Shown: positions 9,730 to 23,899, counted from the stretch's first letter. The stretch is DNA of 64,000 bases from Diprion similis (GCF_021155765.1 NC_060110.1:5332001-5396000); one strand, 5' to 3'. Notes: generated from the letters alone by a model not told the origin. Numbers and translations are program-made.

Positions 9730-11640
9730 CAACATACATTAGTGCAGTTCGCACATCTATGGATAACACTCTAGTTTATGGTTACCGCTCAACCGCGTTC
9801 CGACGTCGCGCGACCGCGCTTATGTAAACCCACCTTTATAGCGACGGTGGCAGTGTAACTCTGGCAGACGTCAACACTGTACGCAGTGCAAATACGCCAC
9901 AGTGTGTGTTTTACATATATGTAATTTATATATACATATCCACGGAGGTGGTACGGTGTACACCGAGGTATAACAAGGTATACGTGCACACGACGTGCGT
10001 AGTCGGCCATTGCATGCAAGTTGCAGCTCGTCCCCTCTCGAGTTGCGCTTTGAAGTATTGTTATATTGTTCGTAATTATGGGTGTTCTAGTTGTTAAAAA
10101 ATCCACTACATGCAGAAAAAGTAGGGTAAGTTTTACTAATTAGACAATATCTGATAATTCTACATGTGAATTCCTTCTGTGGAAAGATTGTTTCGAAAGT
10201 TTGTACGCATCCTGGTACACCGCATCGTCTTTTGTCTTCCCTTTCATTTTGCCATAACTATTAATTCTAAATGGCAAGTTCTAGGAAGATTATAAAAAAC
10301 AAAAAACTATCAACCTTGGTCAGAAATTCAATTCAAATTATGGTTAACGTATTTTTGGGGTAACCGTTTCGGGAATTTCTCTTTATGTAGCCTTCCAGTA
10401 ACGAATTTGGCATTCGTGAAAGACATATTCCGCATCGTTGAAACGGGCAAATAGGTCGTTCACGATCTAACTGGACATTTGGTAAACGGCTGTGACGTAG
10501 TGCCATTATGTTCATGATACACATAAACTGAGTGTGTGTATACCCATGTATACATTGACGCACACATACGTGAATAATTGTACATGCATAGAGATACAAT
10601 ATATGTTGTGACAAACATCATGATGTCAGCCAAAATTGCTTCTTCTTGCTGTTTGCAAAAACTATGCTCTCTTATTATCTAAATCCCACAGTTTGTCAAT
10701 ATGCCTATAAAAAGATTTTCAAGTGCTTAAAATTTAAGTCCTACACGGACAAAAACAAAGCAAAAACAAGCATCAGATTCGATTCGTATCGTCATATCAG
10801 ATTATAAATACTATAACACAGTGGATGATTTTAAAAGTCACAGTTCTGAAGCCAGATACTAAAATTGAAAAATATATATCTGCTTGTAAAATATTTGACA
10901 TTCTTTTTGTTACCTAATGTAATCTAGAGTTGGAAAATCTGTTTAGGCTACTATAGTAATCGGATTTCATACTTAGCTTGCGTCAAACGTTATTGCATCA
11001 TTAATACAGGTGACCTGTTCAACCTGTTTTAACAGCTGAAGGTTAGCCAACGTTACGCATGTAACAGTTTTGTATGTTTACACGTTTTTTTTACTGTGTC
11101 TCGTACTAAATGTTTTTGCTCATAATTATAAAGTTTTATGTATAATAGGCAGACCTGTTAACTAATTTTTATCTCATTTCTGGTATGACGAAAAAAATGA
11201 CTTGTGAAATCAAAGAACTAAATGTACAAACAACAGGCTCAGCTTTCTTGTGTCAGATATGACTATATCAGGAATCATATAAGTTAAAATTCATAGTTTA
11301 CGGAGGTTTTAAAGGATTAGGTTCAGACCTGATTATTTTATCACATGATTTTTCATTTTTAATACATCAACTCTTACCAAGTCATTATTTAAATTCTGGT
11401 CGTAGAAATACGTCAATAATATTTTGAGAAACTGTTAGAATACAGTTCTTTTGAAATAAAAAATGCTGTACAAATTTTAAATACTCTTCATAGATTCTTT
11501 GGAATTGTAGAAATCTAAACTATTCTTGTAATTTTCTATGTTTCAGATCAGTAGAATGGTGCTAGGGTTGTATTCCTAGGTATAGCACACTTTTTTCTAG
11601 ACATCCGGGTACTAGAGCCATCGAAGGCACAATTTTACAT
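9730..11640. other. Gene-free stretch upstream of the p33MONOX-like gene
   Basis: A moderately GC-rich patch at 9780-10110 gives overlapping frames on both strands, none with recognisable protein features. The remainder is AT-rich. A short TA repeat at 11640-11654 lies about 230 bases upstream of the start codon of the next gene and could double as its TATA region. Confidence 0.4.
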
Positions 11641-11881
11641 ATATATATATATATCAATCACGACCGTGTCTCGTTCGCGAGAATAGATTTTTGAAAAAAT
11701 ACAATCAGAATCGCTTTAGCTAGATCCCTACAGTTGGAGTGACTAACAATAAGAAACAGTTCGACTTGTTTACTCTCGTAAGCCACATTTTGGTATCGTA
11801 GTGATTTCTTCGCATCGACTTATTTTTTTTTCTTAAATAAATACCAATTTCAACAAGTTTTTGAGACAATTATACACCATC

Positions 11882-14800
11882 ATGGGATCGTCAGGCCAAC
11901 CAGACCGTTCTCTTGGCGGAGGGTTATCCTTGCCGCAGTGGATGAAGAACAAAATTGATGCAAGGTATGTTATTGTAAACTAAATATCACAAGATCATCC
12001 CTGATTAAAACGAAATAATTACATTTACATTATGTTCGTTACATCCAACTTTATCTGTTTGTTTTCCAAAGTTCATTCACATTTCGTTTAGAATGAATAC
12101 CATTATTGTTCCATTTTTATGTTTAAAAAATCTCTGAAAATAAAACAAAAATTCATCAAAGAAAGATAAAACAAAAAACTTGTAATTGAAGTAGATAAAA
12201 TCAATCTATAAATGTGAACCTTCATGACTAATATCTAATAAAGACGAAGTCAATAATATTGATGAAACGATGAAATTTTAGGAAAACTAATTATTTCGTG
12301 ACTTGAAGTTTCTCTAAAATTTGGAAAATTGTGATTGAGCGAGACATACATATTCATAGTTAGCAAACTCAATGTTTTCAAAGTCACTCTAGAGTCGAAA
12401 ACTAGTAATTTTTTCCTTAATTTTTCAGCGTGTTACTGTTATTAACACCAACCTGGTCATATTTATCCACTGTATTTTAATTAGAGCAAGCTATTATTTT
12501 GTTATTAATTGATAAGAAAAAAGACTGAGTATCGTGTTTAATTAATCCATACATGGAAAGTCAAATGTGCATCTTATCTGTCATATTGTTGCCATAGCGA
12601 AATTCCTCTAGACCTCAACGAAGGGTATCGAGCAGAAGTTTTCTAAGGCTTACAGCGCTTGATATCAAGGAATGAAATTAATGTTAATTCGCTATCAAGC
12701 TGGCCGGACTGATGCTAATTCATGCAAAAGTTTGTTTACACTCTGCATGTTTACACTTAGCTTGATTGTGACTAAAATTTTCCTTTCACACACAATGTGT
12801 TACGCACAAATAAGATATCTAGCTAACCTTGTCCATGGAAAATACCAATAAAGTAATTAGCCACACGTGATTAGGGAAACAAGCTCTTGTTTACTTTCCG
12901 TTATCAAGTATTCTGCAATTATGATTGAGTGTCAGCTGTTTTGAAGCGTTATACGTATTATGCACACAACACATATTTGTGTTTTACTTTTTATTTATTT
13001 TCACCAATTGAACAGTATTCACTTATCAGGTCGTGAGAGTTCATTGAAATTCGTTGTTTTAATATTGGCAAATTTTCAACTGAGCTGTGTGCGAAATAGC
13101 AGCTAGTTATAAATATTATGATTGTGTTCGTTGAGTGTAATCATCATGTAGGCATGAATGGATGTGTGAGAGTTGGCGTGCATCAGTATCACGGGACTGC
13201 CAGGGTTTATTTTTAACTAAGGGACTTTCAAACTCTGCTCACTAATTTCGCACAACAGTGAGTTGTGTTGAAGAATACAAAGCATTTCAAGTGTTAGGTA
13301 CAGTGTAAAGTATTTGTGTCAGTCATTACGATATACTAAAATCATATTGTTTTGATAAAATGAAAAACTATCCGCTGCGGGTACAAAGAATTCATTTGTT
13401 TTTCCATCACGAACCAAACTTACGTACCATCTCAAACAAAGTGAACGATTATCTAACTTCTATTCAGATTCTAATCGATTTATTAAGGAGACGTCAGTAT
13501 GCCGTAATTGCTATCTATATCGATCTTTGTAGATAATTGAGCTTGTGACTTCACCTTGCTTTCAAACATTCAGTCATTTCTTATCGCAAACCGCAGAATA
13601 CAATAAACTCAGAACGCGTTTTTGTCTGTACTGCAGAGAGAAAACTTGGCCAATCCCTGATTGAACTATAGTTTTAATTTTTTAATTTTATGACGTCAGT
13701 TGACCATCAAGAAAAACTAAAAGTATTTACTTCTGACATAGTGATCCTTTGGTTTTGGCAATAATTGGCATCAATCACGTGGACAAAAGTGGGATATTGT
13801 TTGCTTAAGTTTGTGTAAAATTGGTATGAATTTAAATGCTTTAATAATTTGATATTTTTGTTTTTCAGATTTGACTTTGACGATTCTACATTCAGTCCAC
13901 CTTCTTACGACGACAGCTTCTTTTACGTACGATATCCTAAAAGGGAAGAGAAAAAACCTGCAGAGGAAGGATTCAGACCTATTAGCGAGGTTTTGAACGA
14001 AAATAAAACCATCACGGCGGCCACACAAGTGACATCATCTCAACCTCAACCTCCTGACTTCAAGGGGGTCAAGGAAATTGATTTCAGCAAACACCCGTTG
14101 CCTTGTCAACCCTTCATACCAAATGCTGTCCAGAAAGGTGAATCAAAATGTTTTATTTCCTATTGTCATTAAATTTAAGTTTGTAACGTTCATGTATCGA
14201 TAGGTTTACAGTAAAAAAATTTATTTCTCGACATTGAGATACTCTGAAATGCAGTAAAATATTATAAAGCAAATGAAATGCGGTTTACGAATTCCTGCTA
14301 AATAGAGATTTTCTGTTATGTTTCATTACGTTAAAGTTACCAACTTACAAGGTTGCCAGTTTTAATATTACTCACTTTATAAACACAAACCTTATAAAGT
14401 AATTCTGAACTTGCAAAATTTGATTAATTATTTAATTTCAATGTTTCATTATATTGATTTTAAAACCTCAACCTTGTTTTGAATCGGCCCCTTTATACAT
14501 TGAATTAGAGTTAATTTCATACGCATGCCGGTTGTCTTTACTGAACATAACAGAGTATTTGTGAAATGAAACGAGACGGAAACTCTCCAACTTATCTTAT
14601 TGTTAGTCCTTAGTTACCACACTTCTATCAAGCCAGGCGTGCTAACCACATTAGGTGGTGCAAATTTGCACTGGTGTGGTTACTACGGGTCAAATCGACT
14701 TATTAGAACTGCATTTTATGGTATTGAGCAACTAGGTATAAACTGATGTCAAATTGATTTAAACAATTCCACGCGTCAAGTTGCACTTCCAGCCTATGAT

Positions 14801-17227
14801 TAACAGGTTTTTCTAAATATCAAAATTGCATTAATGTTGTATCTGAAGAAACATGCTGGAAAACAGGTCAAACTGTTTCGCGAGTTTCTATTGATATCCA
14901 AAGTAGAGGCGTGACTAGAGCAATACAGGGTTGTAACTGTGAATTTGGAAAATAGTTTATGGGTTTTAAAATATACGAACAAAAAGAGACAGAAAACTTT
15001 TTGCAAGTGACTCAATTTTTTTTTACAAACATTGAGTTAATATCGAGTGAAATATATGTTGAAAAACAACTTTTATAATTAGATATGACCAGGTTAGCGT
15101 AGTATATTTTTTCTACCACCAGATAGCATCTTTTACTATTCCGAATCACTATATATCACAATCTGCTTTTTTAGTTTTTCGCTTTGTATAAATATGTTTT
15201 GAGTGTTTCAAGTAATTGAAAATATAATTACAATTACTTTTATCAAATCCTGGATGCCTAAAGGTTAGCATAGAAAGTTATGATATGCATGAAATATCAT
15301 TTGATCATGTTGCCAATCAATGTACTCCGAGGTACTTTTAAAGAATATGATTTGTTTTTAGAATCTAGCGTGATTTATGCTGTTGAGTTTTAACTTTAAA
15401 ATCAATTATTTCCAATCCAATAATCGCATACAAATTATTACTTGCCAAACAATCATGTTTCACAACAGTGTTTCCTGTTTGCAGTAATTAAACATTACTG
15501 GGTTGAAGTTATCCACGTTTATGTACGAAAACATTTAAAAAATATAACTATTTTGCAACTTCAGAATTACGTCAGAGGCTGTGACTGACTCGAGTTGTTT
15601 ATAACTACTGATTGTTTCTGTAAACATTATTATAATTTGCCATCTGCTGCTAGTTTAACCACCTGCTACTTAATCAAACATTATAAAAATAAATCGGCCA
15701 CAACATCTTTTGACGTGATCATGTATTGACACTTATTCAATATATTGACAAATATTCTATTTCAGTCTGCAAATATCTTGAATAATACAGATGGTTGACT
15801 TACGTAGAATACATATACACAACTGTACTTACATGTGACTAGCAAACTTTCCGGGACCAGTTCATGACGTCTCAGCTACACTTCCACTTCCAGCGTGATA
15901 CTATATCAACAATTACTCATTATCAGTTAGACAAACCGCGTATATATAACAGAGTTGCGAGCCCTCAGAAAATCAGTTTTAAGCTTGCTCTCGAACGAGT
16001 AGTTTGGTCTTGATGGCCACCAATTGTTGCGCTACTGTAAACGTGATGTTTTCGTAGTTTTTTTTTTCTACTCTTTATTTTGTAAGACTGAAATTTAACC
16101 GTGCTGTGATATTAGTTTTTCTACTTTTTTCCTACCATATTGAGTGAAAAATTCTGTAAGTTGGAATAAAATGCTGTATGATATTGTCAAATCTTACAAT
16201 CAAGGGCTGGAAGCTGCCCTTTATCGTGTCTCCGAAGGCATTATGGTTACATTTGTTTCGACGAAATGTGGTGGGTTACTTCTTATTTATATCTTACCAA
16301 TTCCTACAGCTATTGCAATTCAATGAACATTATGAATCCGTACTTATATGGTATTGACAGTTGGCTGAAGCATTTCATCTAGCTCTGAATCGCACATGAG
16401 GTCAAAATCATGAACGTTAACATAAAGAAACATTTTTTAAAAATCGAGATTTTGCAAATTTATAATGACTGAAGTATTCGGGTTCATAAAATCTAAATAC
16501 TTATATTTTTCTTTATAATTAATCCTTTTTTTTAGATACATCTACCAAGTCTAACTTACTTCCATGATTAAAAATAAGTCAAATTCATGAATCTAAAATG
16601 AATTTCTTTTTAATTTTAGTCACGGATCCAAAACCACCGAAGGCAACTCATGTTGGAAAAGTGAAATCTCAGGGTATTGACGATGGTTTTCATGGTCAGT
16701 CAGCACTCTGCGGTAAATCAATCGTCCACGTAGCTCATCAAATGACGTCAGGAAAAGTGACAAAGGGTTTCTCCGTCGAAGCAAATCAGATTCAAGAATC
16801 CGCACAATGCACATCGAGAAAAGAAAGTAAATCCTTGCCTGCTACTCCGCTGACGTCGCCCGCATCGACACCAGATAATTCTCCCAAACCACGACGGAAG
16901 TTGATACAATCAAATCGCTATTTCACTGGAGCATACTTACCTGACAAGGAGAAATATCAGGGAGGCTGGATTCTGGCTAGCATCTTGGGTCAACAGCGAG
17001 AATCTATAGTCACTAAAATCGCGGAAGAAGATGAATCAGAAGAGGTCGCTACACCAATGCCGACGAATCTTAATCGTAAGAAGTCAATTTCGTCGCAGAA
17101 TTTGACGTATATACCACCAAACGACACTGCCGCGCCATTGAGTAACAAAAACGTGTACACGAATGTATTTCAAGCAAAACCTTCGGAGTTGAGAGAAATG
17201 AACTTTTGGTCCCCCACTTCAATGTAA
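11882..17227 (+). CDS. P33MONOX: KIAA1191/p33MONOX homologue, three exons, about 320 aa
   Basis: Exons are 11882-11964, 13869-14137 and 16620-17227; donors GTATGT and GTGAAT and acceptors TTTTTCAG and AATTTTAG agree in phase (2, then 1). The protein starts MGSSGQPDRS. Similarity to human KIAA1191 as remembered lies in ordered patches: an acidic SYDD/PPPS-like N-terminus (FDFDDSTFSPPSYDD), KATHV in mid-protein, a Ser/Thr/Pro block (TPLTSPASTPDNSPKPRRK against TPSTTPHSSPKQRPR) followed by W/Y-FT, and a C-terminus of KPSELREMNFWSPTSM against KPRDLNVLTPTGF. The insect-type NRYFTGAYLPDKEKYQGGW block is probably the best conserved part. The human protein is described as a putative NADPH-dependent oxidoreductase of neurons, but the sequence is low-complexity and no FAD or NADP motif is visible, so an enzymatic role is not supported here. 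An AATAAA follows at 17422. Extra or alternative exons are possible. Confidence 0.65.
11965..13868 (+). other. Intron 1 of the p33MONOX-like gene
   Basis: This 1.9-kb AT-rich intron runs between the GTATGT donor and the TTTTTCAG acceptor. I see no nested gene or transposon with clear ends. Confidence 0.5.
14138..16619 (+). other. Intron 2 of the p33MONOX-like gene
   Basis: A 2.5-kb AT-rich intron that contains the candidate internal promoter near 15941. A small additional coding exon cannot be excluded, but exons 2 and 3 already join in phase (G then TC, giving Val). Confidence 0.5.
15941..16155 (+). promoter_or_regulatory. Candidate alternative promoter and first exon, p33MONOX-like gene
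   Basis: TATATATAAC at 15941-15950 is followed about 32 bases later by an arthropod initiator match (TCAGTT, 15973-15978). A consensus donor (TTCT then GTAAGT) ends at 16155, upstream of the large last exon at 16620. Only short ATG frames occur in this exon, so such a transcript would start translation within the last exon, for example at the Met of MTSGKV (16741). This rests on signal spacing alone. Confidence 0.35.
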
Positions 17228-17421
17228 TTCTATTTTCTCCTCACTTACTTATCTGTACATTTCTAAATCATATTCACATCGATAGACATGTACATGTACG
17301 ATGGGCTGTTACAGTGATGATTAGTGTTCCTCAGATCCGACTTTCGTATGGAAGGAGTTTTTCATGTATTTTATCTTCATTTTTGTCGATTCTTCATTGC
17401 TTCTGAGTGTAACAGCTTTGC

Positions 17422-17427
17422 AATAAA
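17422..17427 (+). terminator. Polyadenylation signal AATAAA, p33MONOX-like gene
   Basis: AATAAA lies about 195 bases after the stop codon in an otherwise AT-rich 3' flank. Other hexamers occur farther down (for example near 18048), so alternative 3' ends are possible. Confidence 0.5.
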
Positions 17428-17439
17428 GACGAAAGTCAT

Positions 17440-19771
17440 CACTTTTGTATTTCTGACTATGCAGAAAAAATTATCTGAAGTGTTAGTTTCCATTATTCAT
17501 AATTTTTTCTCGAGTTTTTTTTTTTTTACCATATAACGATCATCATGATTATCGGATTTAACGATCCGCTCGGACCTAAATTTTCGTGATTTTCAATGAA
17601 TTTGATATGTGAAGCACTCTCCGGTGTTTGCATTATCCGTTTTTCTTCCATCTATTTAGTATCATTATTATTTATAGCTTTTTTGGCTCTAATCTTATAA
17701 GCAAAAGTTAGAATCACTCTATTTCTGATTGTATTTTGCCATATGTTCAATGAATCTACTTATATCAGTATAATAGTGGTACATAAGTTTAAACTTTTTC
17801 CTCAACACTAATTTGACCTGGCGGTTAAGGCTACGCTGAGATTTCACCGATTTTTTTTTTTTTTTTTTTTTAACCAATTTTTGTCTAATATTTTGACAAT
17901 AGAAAGTATTTATTTATTTGATTCCAAGGAAATTTTAGCACTTCTTGATGGCTTTGAGCTATAATTTATTATAAATTGGTGTGTCATATGTATAGTATAA
18001 AACGTAGAGGAAAAAGTATAAGCAGAGTAACAGTTAACTTTTAAACAGAATAAAGTACAAATTCTATATTTATTGCAATTCAAGTTTCGACCAAATCCAA
18101 AGCAGAATTATAATCACTGTAAAAGGCATCTTTAAAGATGCACTCAGACACTTAATGCGAATTCCAAAATATTCGATGATTTGAAAACAAGCAAGATAAA
18201 AAGTATAATGAAGATGAATAAGTCTAATCAAAAAAGTTTTCCCGAAAAAAAAAAAAAGAATACGGCGTATATTTTTTGCTCTTTATATTAAATGGCAATG
18301 TTAAAAGTGATAATTCAACGGAGCTAGACGAGATGAATTAATAATAAAACCATAAAAAGAGGTTATTCATCAATTAAATTATATTTAATTATAGTTTTAA
18401 GAAAAGTGTTCTGTCATTTGTTATAATGTATGGGATCTGTATGTAACTGACAATGAGCTGATATACAAACGTGCGAAGAGTATACCTGAGTGTTTTATTA
18501 GCTAATTATCCATCTGCAATTTTTCATTCGCTCATCACTTGGTTATTGTCTGTTAGTTTTGCAGCTGACCATTGACCATCTGTCTGTGCGCGATAAAATA
18601 TTTTTAAAAGGTCAAATAATAAACTACTGTCTTGAGCAATGAGGTTACGCTTTATCGAGTGACCTCAAACGGCCTTTATATCGGCTTGTGCAAAGATTGT
18701 GAAATATCAGTCGCGTGATGAGGAACGTGCAGATCGCGTTATTGTGAAATGCTGTTAATTGAGTTTTACGGAAGTTTGTTTTTCATATACATACCTATAA
18801 TGTAACCGATTGAAATATCAACACAACTGATTACGTTTGGTATACTGAGATAAGAATTTAACTAACATCTCAACTGCACATTTGTCATATTGTTGACATT
18901 AACTCTCTCATTATTTTTGGTCCTATCACCAATATTGTTTGCAGAGTTTTTAATCGTCCACAGAATTTTGTAACTACTTTCAGGCATGCTCGTGACTCTG
19001 AAAAATACCGAATAAATCAATCAAATCTGATTAAAGTTGCTTACCAACTCGTAAATGCCTGAGCCAACAAGAAAAACGTTGAACAGTCTTTCATTGACTC
19101 GGTCAAGGACGTATTGCCGGTGCAATTCATTCAAAAAGTGTCAGAGTTAAAAAATATCAGAAAAATACTCAAGGAGCAAGGGACTAGGTTCTTTTTTCGA
19201 TAATGGCACAGTAAAAAATCGTGAACTTGGAATCAAATGATATATAAAAGTACAATACATAATTTAAAATCAGTTTTTTTTGTACTAATCTCAAATGTTT
19301 CTCTCTGCCAAGGGCTATAAAATTTAACACTTTTAGCACCTTATATCTAACAAGAAGAGTATCGGACCTCTGGGTCACGGATTCTGCTCAAACTTATAGG
19401 GTATTTTTTTGGCCTAAAATGTAAAGCTTGCGATACGTAGTTTCATCTCATAAGCCTCTCTTACTTCTTGCGAAACGTTCAACGTTTTTATAAAATTCAT
19501 TCTCCAACATTTTATTTAGTATATTTTTATTAGATATTAGAAACATTTGAAGTGTCGCATAAATTTTCACCTTATAAAAATATTTAATTTCAATAGACCA
19601 AGCACGGTAATTAAAACATCTCTGTAATAATAATTCTACCATGTTATATGTGTAATGTTTCCAAAAAATTATCCAAATGTTGTGATTCGTTTGTATTCAA
19701 AATATTCGAATTTCTTAGATGTAGTAGAAATATTCTGCATGCGATATATTTCAAATATTTCAATGTCTCAG
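17440..19771. other. Gene-free AT-rich stretch
   Basis: This contains homopolymer tracts, notably a T run at about 17851-17870, and no open frame with protein-like composition. Confidence 0.4.
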
Positions 19772-19773
19772 AA

Positions 19774-20043
19774 ATGAACGAACACCAAACAAAATTGCTT
19801 GGCAATTCGGAACGTGAAATTACTACGCAAACGATAGCCCATCAAGCTATCAATCCGATTTTTGACGGTAAAAAACTTCGAGTACCTAAGCAGGAATCGC
19901 ATCATGATGAAAATTTCGAAATCGAATTCGTCACGTCGACTTTTTCTAAATATTCGTTGTCCTCACTCGGGAAGCAAAGATTTCTTTCTTGTTCGAATTC
20001 ACGTAGAGAGCCCCAATTGGAGAGCCCCTGCATAGTAATATGA
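19774..20043 (+). CDS. Possible small exon or gene, 89 codons, unknown
   Basis: A pyrimidine-rich acceptor (TTTCAATGTCTCAG) ends at 19771, two bases before an ATG. The frame from that ATG reads MNEHQTKLLGNSEREITTQT to a C-terminal LESPCIVI and stops at 20041-20043. Composition is mixed and hydrophilic (His, Glu, Lys, Ser), unlike the Phe/Ile/Lys-rich chance frames nearby, and the base composition is less AT-rich. No signal peptide, membrane segment or known motif is present. It could be a short gene, the last exon of a longer one, or chance. Confidence 0.25.
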   Translation: MNEHQTKLLGNSEREITTQTIAHQAINPIFDGKKLRVPKQESHHDENFEIEFVTSTFSKYSLSSLGKQRFLSCSNSRREPQLESPCIVI

Positions 20044-23000
20044 AGTACATTTCAGCTGCATGTTCAAACCGAGATTTAATTAACTCTTGCCACACAGGGT
20101 GGTGAGTTTTTAAATCTAACATACGCGTTTGCCGTTTGGAATTAAACGCCATTCAGCATCATTTTATTTCCTAAATGAAACCTACTGTATGTTTACTGTT
20201 TTTATCAATCATTCCGCAACTCTAGTCTGTCAATTTAAAAATCTAAAAAATGTAGTTGTTGCCAGAAAAATATTGTCAAACATTTTTTTCATCACAGGCA
20301 GCTACGTTTCGAAAAGATCGAAAAAAAAAAAAAATATTCTACGATAATAAAAATAAATTTGAAACTTATCAACAATAATCAAATTAATTTTTGAGACAAC
20401 TTTCATAATTTAACGACGAGAATGAATCGATGTTTCTCAGATGCGTGTGAAATCACTAATCTAGAATTAGTAGAACAAATTTAATTTCTACTCTGTTGTT
20501 AAATACGTCACAGAAAACGTACTTATCACAGGTTTCTTCTGGTAAATCATTTCGACGTAAGAGGGCGACACCAACACCTTGTGTAGGGTCGGTAAAGTGA
20601 TTGAAGTTTGTGGTCAGCCAGTCACATTGTCTTTGGCAAGTGTATGATATCGGTTGTTTGCTGATTGATCACAGTTATATCTGGTAAGTTTTATACAAAT
20701 ATTACATTGTGAACTAAACAGGTGGGAAAACATTAACATTTTTGACAAGGTAGCGTGAAATGTTAGTCCTAGAAATGCGGTGTTTGACTTGCGAAAGTGA
20801 GGTTAAGTATGATTGTTATTGAGAATATTTCGACGTGGGTTCATACAATTATTATTTGACCGAATCACGATAAATTTATACCGTTACACAATCATTACCG
20901 CTAGATACGTGCTTTTAAATTGACATAATTTCGTTCTTGTTCATTTTATTTGATCTGCGTCTACGATGACACGATAAGTTATTATCTCGTCTTACCAATT
21001 GATGTAATTTGTATCACAGTCTACCTTACCAAGCAAACCACTTGACAGTCGGTAAAAAGTACCTTAGGTTGAATTACTGCATATGCTCTAAGGGTTGAAT
21101 TAACACAGGCCGACACAGGCGGATTTTTTCCGTTTTAATGAGCTAATTTGTTTAAAAATGTTACTACAATTCTACTAGATAATCTATTTTGTGGCGAAAA
21201 CGTGATTGATGTCACAAAAGCCAGCATTCAATTATGGAGGAAATTGAATGAAAAGTTTGTATAATTTTTATCACTATACGAAACAGTGAGATCTGAATAT
21301 TATATGTGATTCATACACGGCTTTATTTTTTTCATTTAGCAACGAAGACTAAGTTCTTTTGTTCGAGTTGCAACTCAATTGAATAAGTACATTTTACATT
21401 TATAATATTTTGCCGCTCTACCTATGTTTCACTACTTTTCCTATATATAGGTATGAATTATATCATGTTATAAATATATGTATAATTACAAATTTATTTT
21501 CAAATTTTTACAATGTAGAGAACTTTTTTGTTGTCCGATTTCCATGGTTCTCGAAGTTTTGTTATGCATTGGCGGTTTTTTTTTCAATTTAACCGGTGTG
21601 GATATTTTAATACAGCAAAGTTACATTTTAAAATTCAAGAACTTATGTCCAGCTGTTTAACTAAAGTTGCAGTTTTATTGTTTTCACCAAAATAATTATC
21701 AACTCAATGTGGAAACTCGCTACATCTTGCTCAAACTCGGTACTATCGATAAGCATCGAAATTTCGGTAGCATCAAATCTGCTTCCAAATTTCTAGTCGA
21801 TACGTTTTAGAAACGATCAGCTGCTATTTATTAACTTCCGGTTTCTTTATTTTCGAAGAAAAAATGAAGTTATTGTAATCACCCCGAAAGTGAAAAGTCG
21901 AGTTTTTCCTCTTGATTCATATAAATGTATGCGTATGTGATAAATTTTTTTGTCCGACGATATCTCGACATTGAGTCACCGGATTTTAATGATTTTGATC
22001 TGAATTTACGCGGCTTTTAAAAACTTGGAACCGATTAGATTTTAGTTCTGATCGGTTGAGTACTTTTCGAATTATTTCAATAACAAAATTACAACTAAAC
22101 AAAATAAAAATAATATTTTGAGAATGGATGAACGGATTCGAATGAAAATTGGTATCACAAGGTTGTTCAGGTTGTTGATCTCGAATCTAGAGTAAGATTT
22201 TTTTTCCACAGTTGTAACTAATATCTCAAGAACGAATCAACAACGAAATTCAATCTTACGCACTTTTTTCCGCGTGAAAAATACAATTTCGCGCGTATTA
22301 TGCGTGAAATAAGAAAAGTCGAAAATTGTAATTTTCACATCCGAAACGTCAACTTACGATTTGTTTTATTTCACGTATACTATGCATAGAATTGCGATTT
22401 ATGCAACAGTGCTTTATCTGGAATTTGACGCATACCAAGTCAAAAAATATCGTATACAATACATACGTGCGTTTCACGCACTTGTTTACCATCGCTATCC
22501 AAAAAGATAACGAAGTGTGTACCACGTCAGTAATGAATAGTATAAGGAATGTTTTGAAAGTCCATGGACACAGGATGACGAATTTTTGATTCAACCAAGA
22601 ACAATATAAGAATGTACATTCCTTTTATATTGGTTTTGAGTCAAACTTATCTATTGTTTGAAAACGTACAAATTGTTACTTTATTCGAAAATATTGGAAA
22701 ATAATTATAATTTAGAAGTGCTGTTTTAATGAAGTTCTGAATTAAAAATTACTTAATGAGTGATGCTACAACGGGGGGGGGGGGGGGGGGGGGGGGGCAG
22801 AAATTATGAAGTTTGCGTGACGTAAATTATGGATGACTCCTAATTGAAAATGTTCTATCCCTGACAGATCTTTTCCCAAGAAAGAATACCGAAAGGAAAG
22901 GTACTTTCATCATTTTAAACCGTCATATTCGTGCTTATGGCTATCAAATCTATGTAAAAGGCAGATTTTTTATTTAAAAAAAATTGACCAATTGAGGTGA

Positions 23001-23893
23001 TTATCCATCAATAATGATTCTTACATGGCATCGACTGTAAGGATTCAAGTTAATCGTTTGTTCAATCTCCAGTATAGAGTTTTTTTTTTATAACCTTAGA
23101 CAATAAACAATAATGATAGCAATAATAATAGTCGTACCACTATTACGGAGTATCCATTCATGCGTTTTTATTTCCTATATAAATTACATTGATAGTGAAG
23201 AAGGAAACAAAGATTCAAATCTCGATAAAGATAAGTGTAAAAATGTAAAGTGAAAGGTTCTGTAAGGAGCAAAATAGAACTTATGTATGTATAGACGTAA
23301 AATAGTTTATTTTGGCGTAAATGAATTCATTAATAACTAATTATACAATTTTTCAAATATCACAATCTTGCAATTTTTCTATGATACATATTTATTTCGC
23401 ATTTATCGGTTCATGTACGTACGCGTATAAGTACATAATTTTAATATATCGTTGTACAATACGTTGTTAAATAATGTTTATAAATTTTGTCGCTGTAATA
23501 TGTTTAAAAGTATAAAGTTTCAAGGTGGGTTTCCTATTTTCTAATTAACTTTCTCTAGTGTTATTACGCTACCTAAACCCAAATTTGTTTACGTCCCAGA
23601 GTTTTCTCGCTTCAAAAATTTGAGACTAGAAATAACAAATAACCAATCCATGTGACAACTGTGTCAAAACGATTGTGAAAATTATTATATACATCTGATT
23701 TGATATACATACATACATATATATAACTCATGAGCAAATATACGAAACGCAAATCTTACAGCGAAAATAAAAGGTACCGATACTTTTCTTATATTACCAA
23801 AGTTGATGAACAGTAAAAACCTCTCTGCAATAACGAAATTCAGCGTAATAAGGAATTCAATTCTTAGGAACGTTCGCGAAACAATATTACCTA
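20044..23893. other. Gene-free stretch between two genes
   Basis: The stretch is AT-rich. A donor-like ATATCTG/GTAAGT at 20681 follows a TCAGCCAGTCAC initiator-like region near 20616 and could mark an isolated 5' exon, but no matching coding exon was found. Degenerate repeat-like sequence (ACGGATTCGAATGAAAATTGG, 22133-22153) and a long G run (separate entry) also lie here. Confidence 0.4.
22773..22797. repeat. Poly-G tract of 25 bases
   Basis: An uninterrupted run of 25 G on the + strand sits in DNA that is otherwise about two-thirds A+T. It follows GATGCTACAAC and precedes CAGAAATTATG. Such runs are rare in AT-rich genomes and slip easily in replication and sequencing, so the length may be unreliable. 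Confidence 0.9.
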
Positions 23894-23899
23894 TTTATT
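23894..23899 (-). terminator. Polyadenylation signal AATAAA, kinin gene
   Basis: The reverse complement of TTTATT at 23894-23899 gives AATAAA about 100 bases past the kinin stop codon. Further hexamers occur near 23388. Confidence 0.5.
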
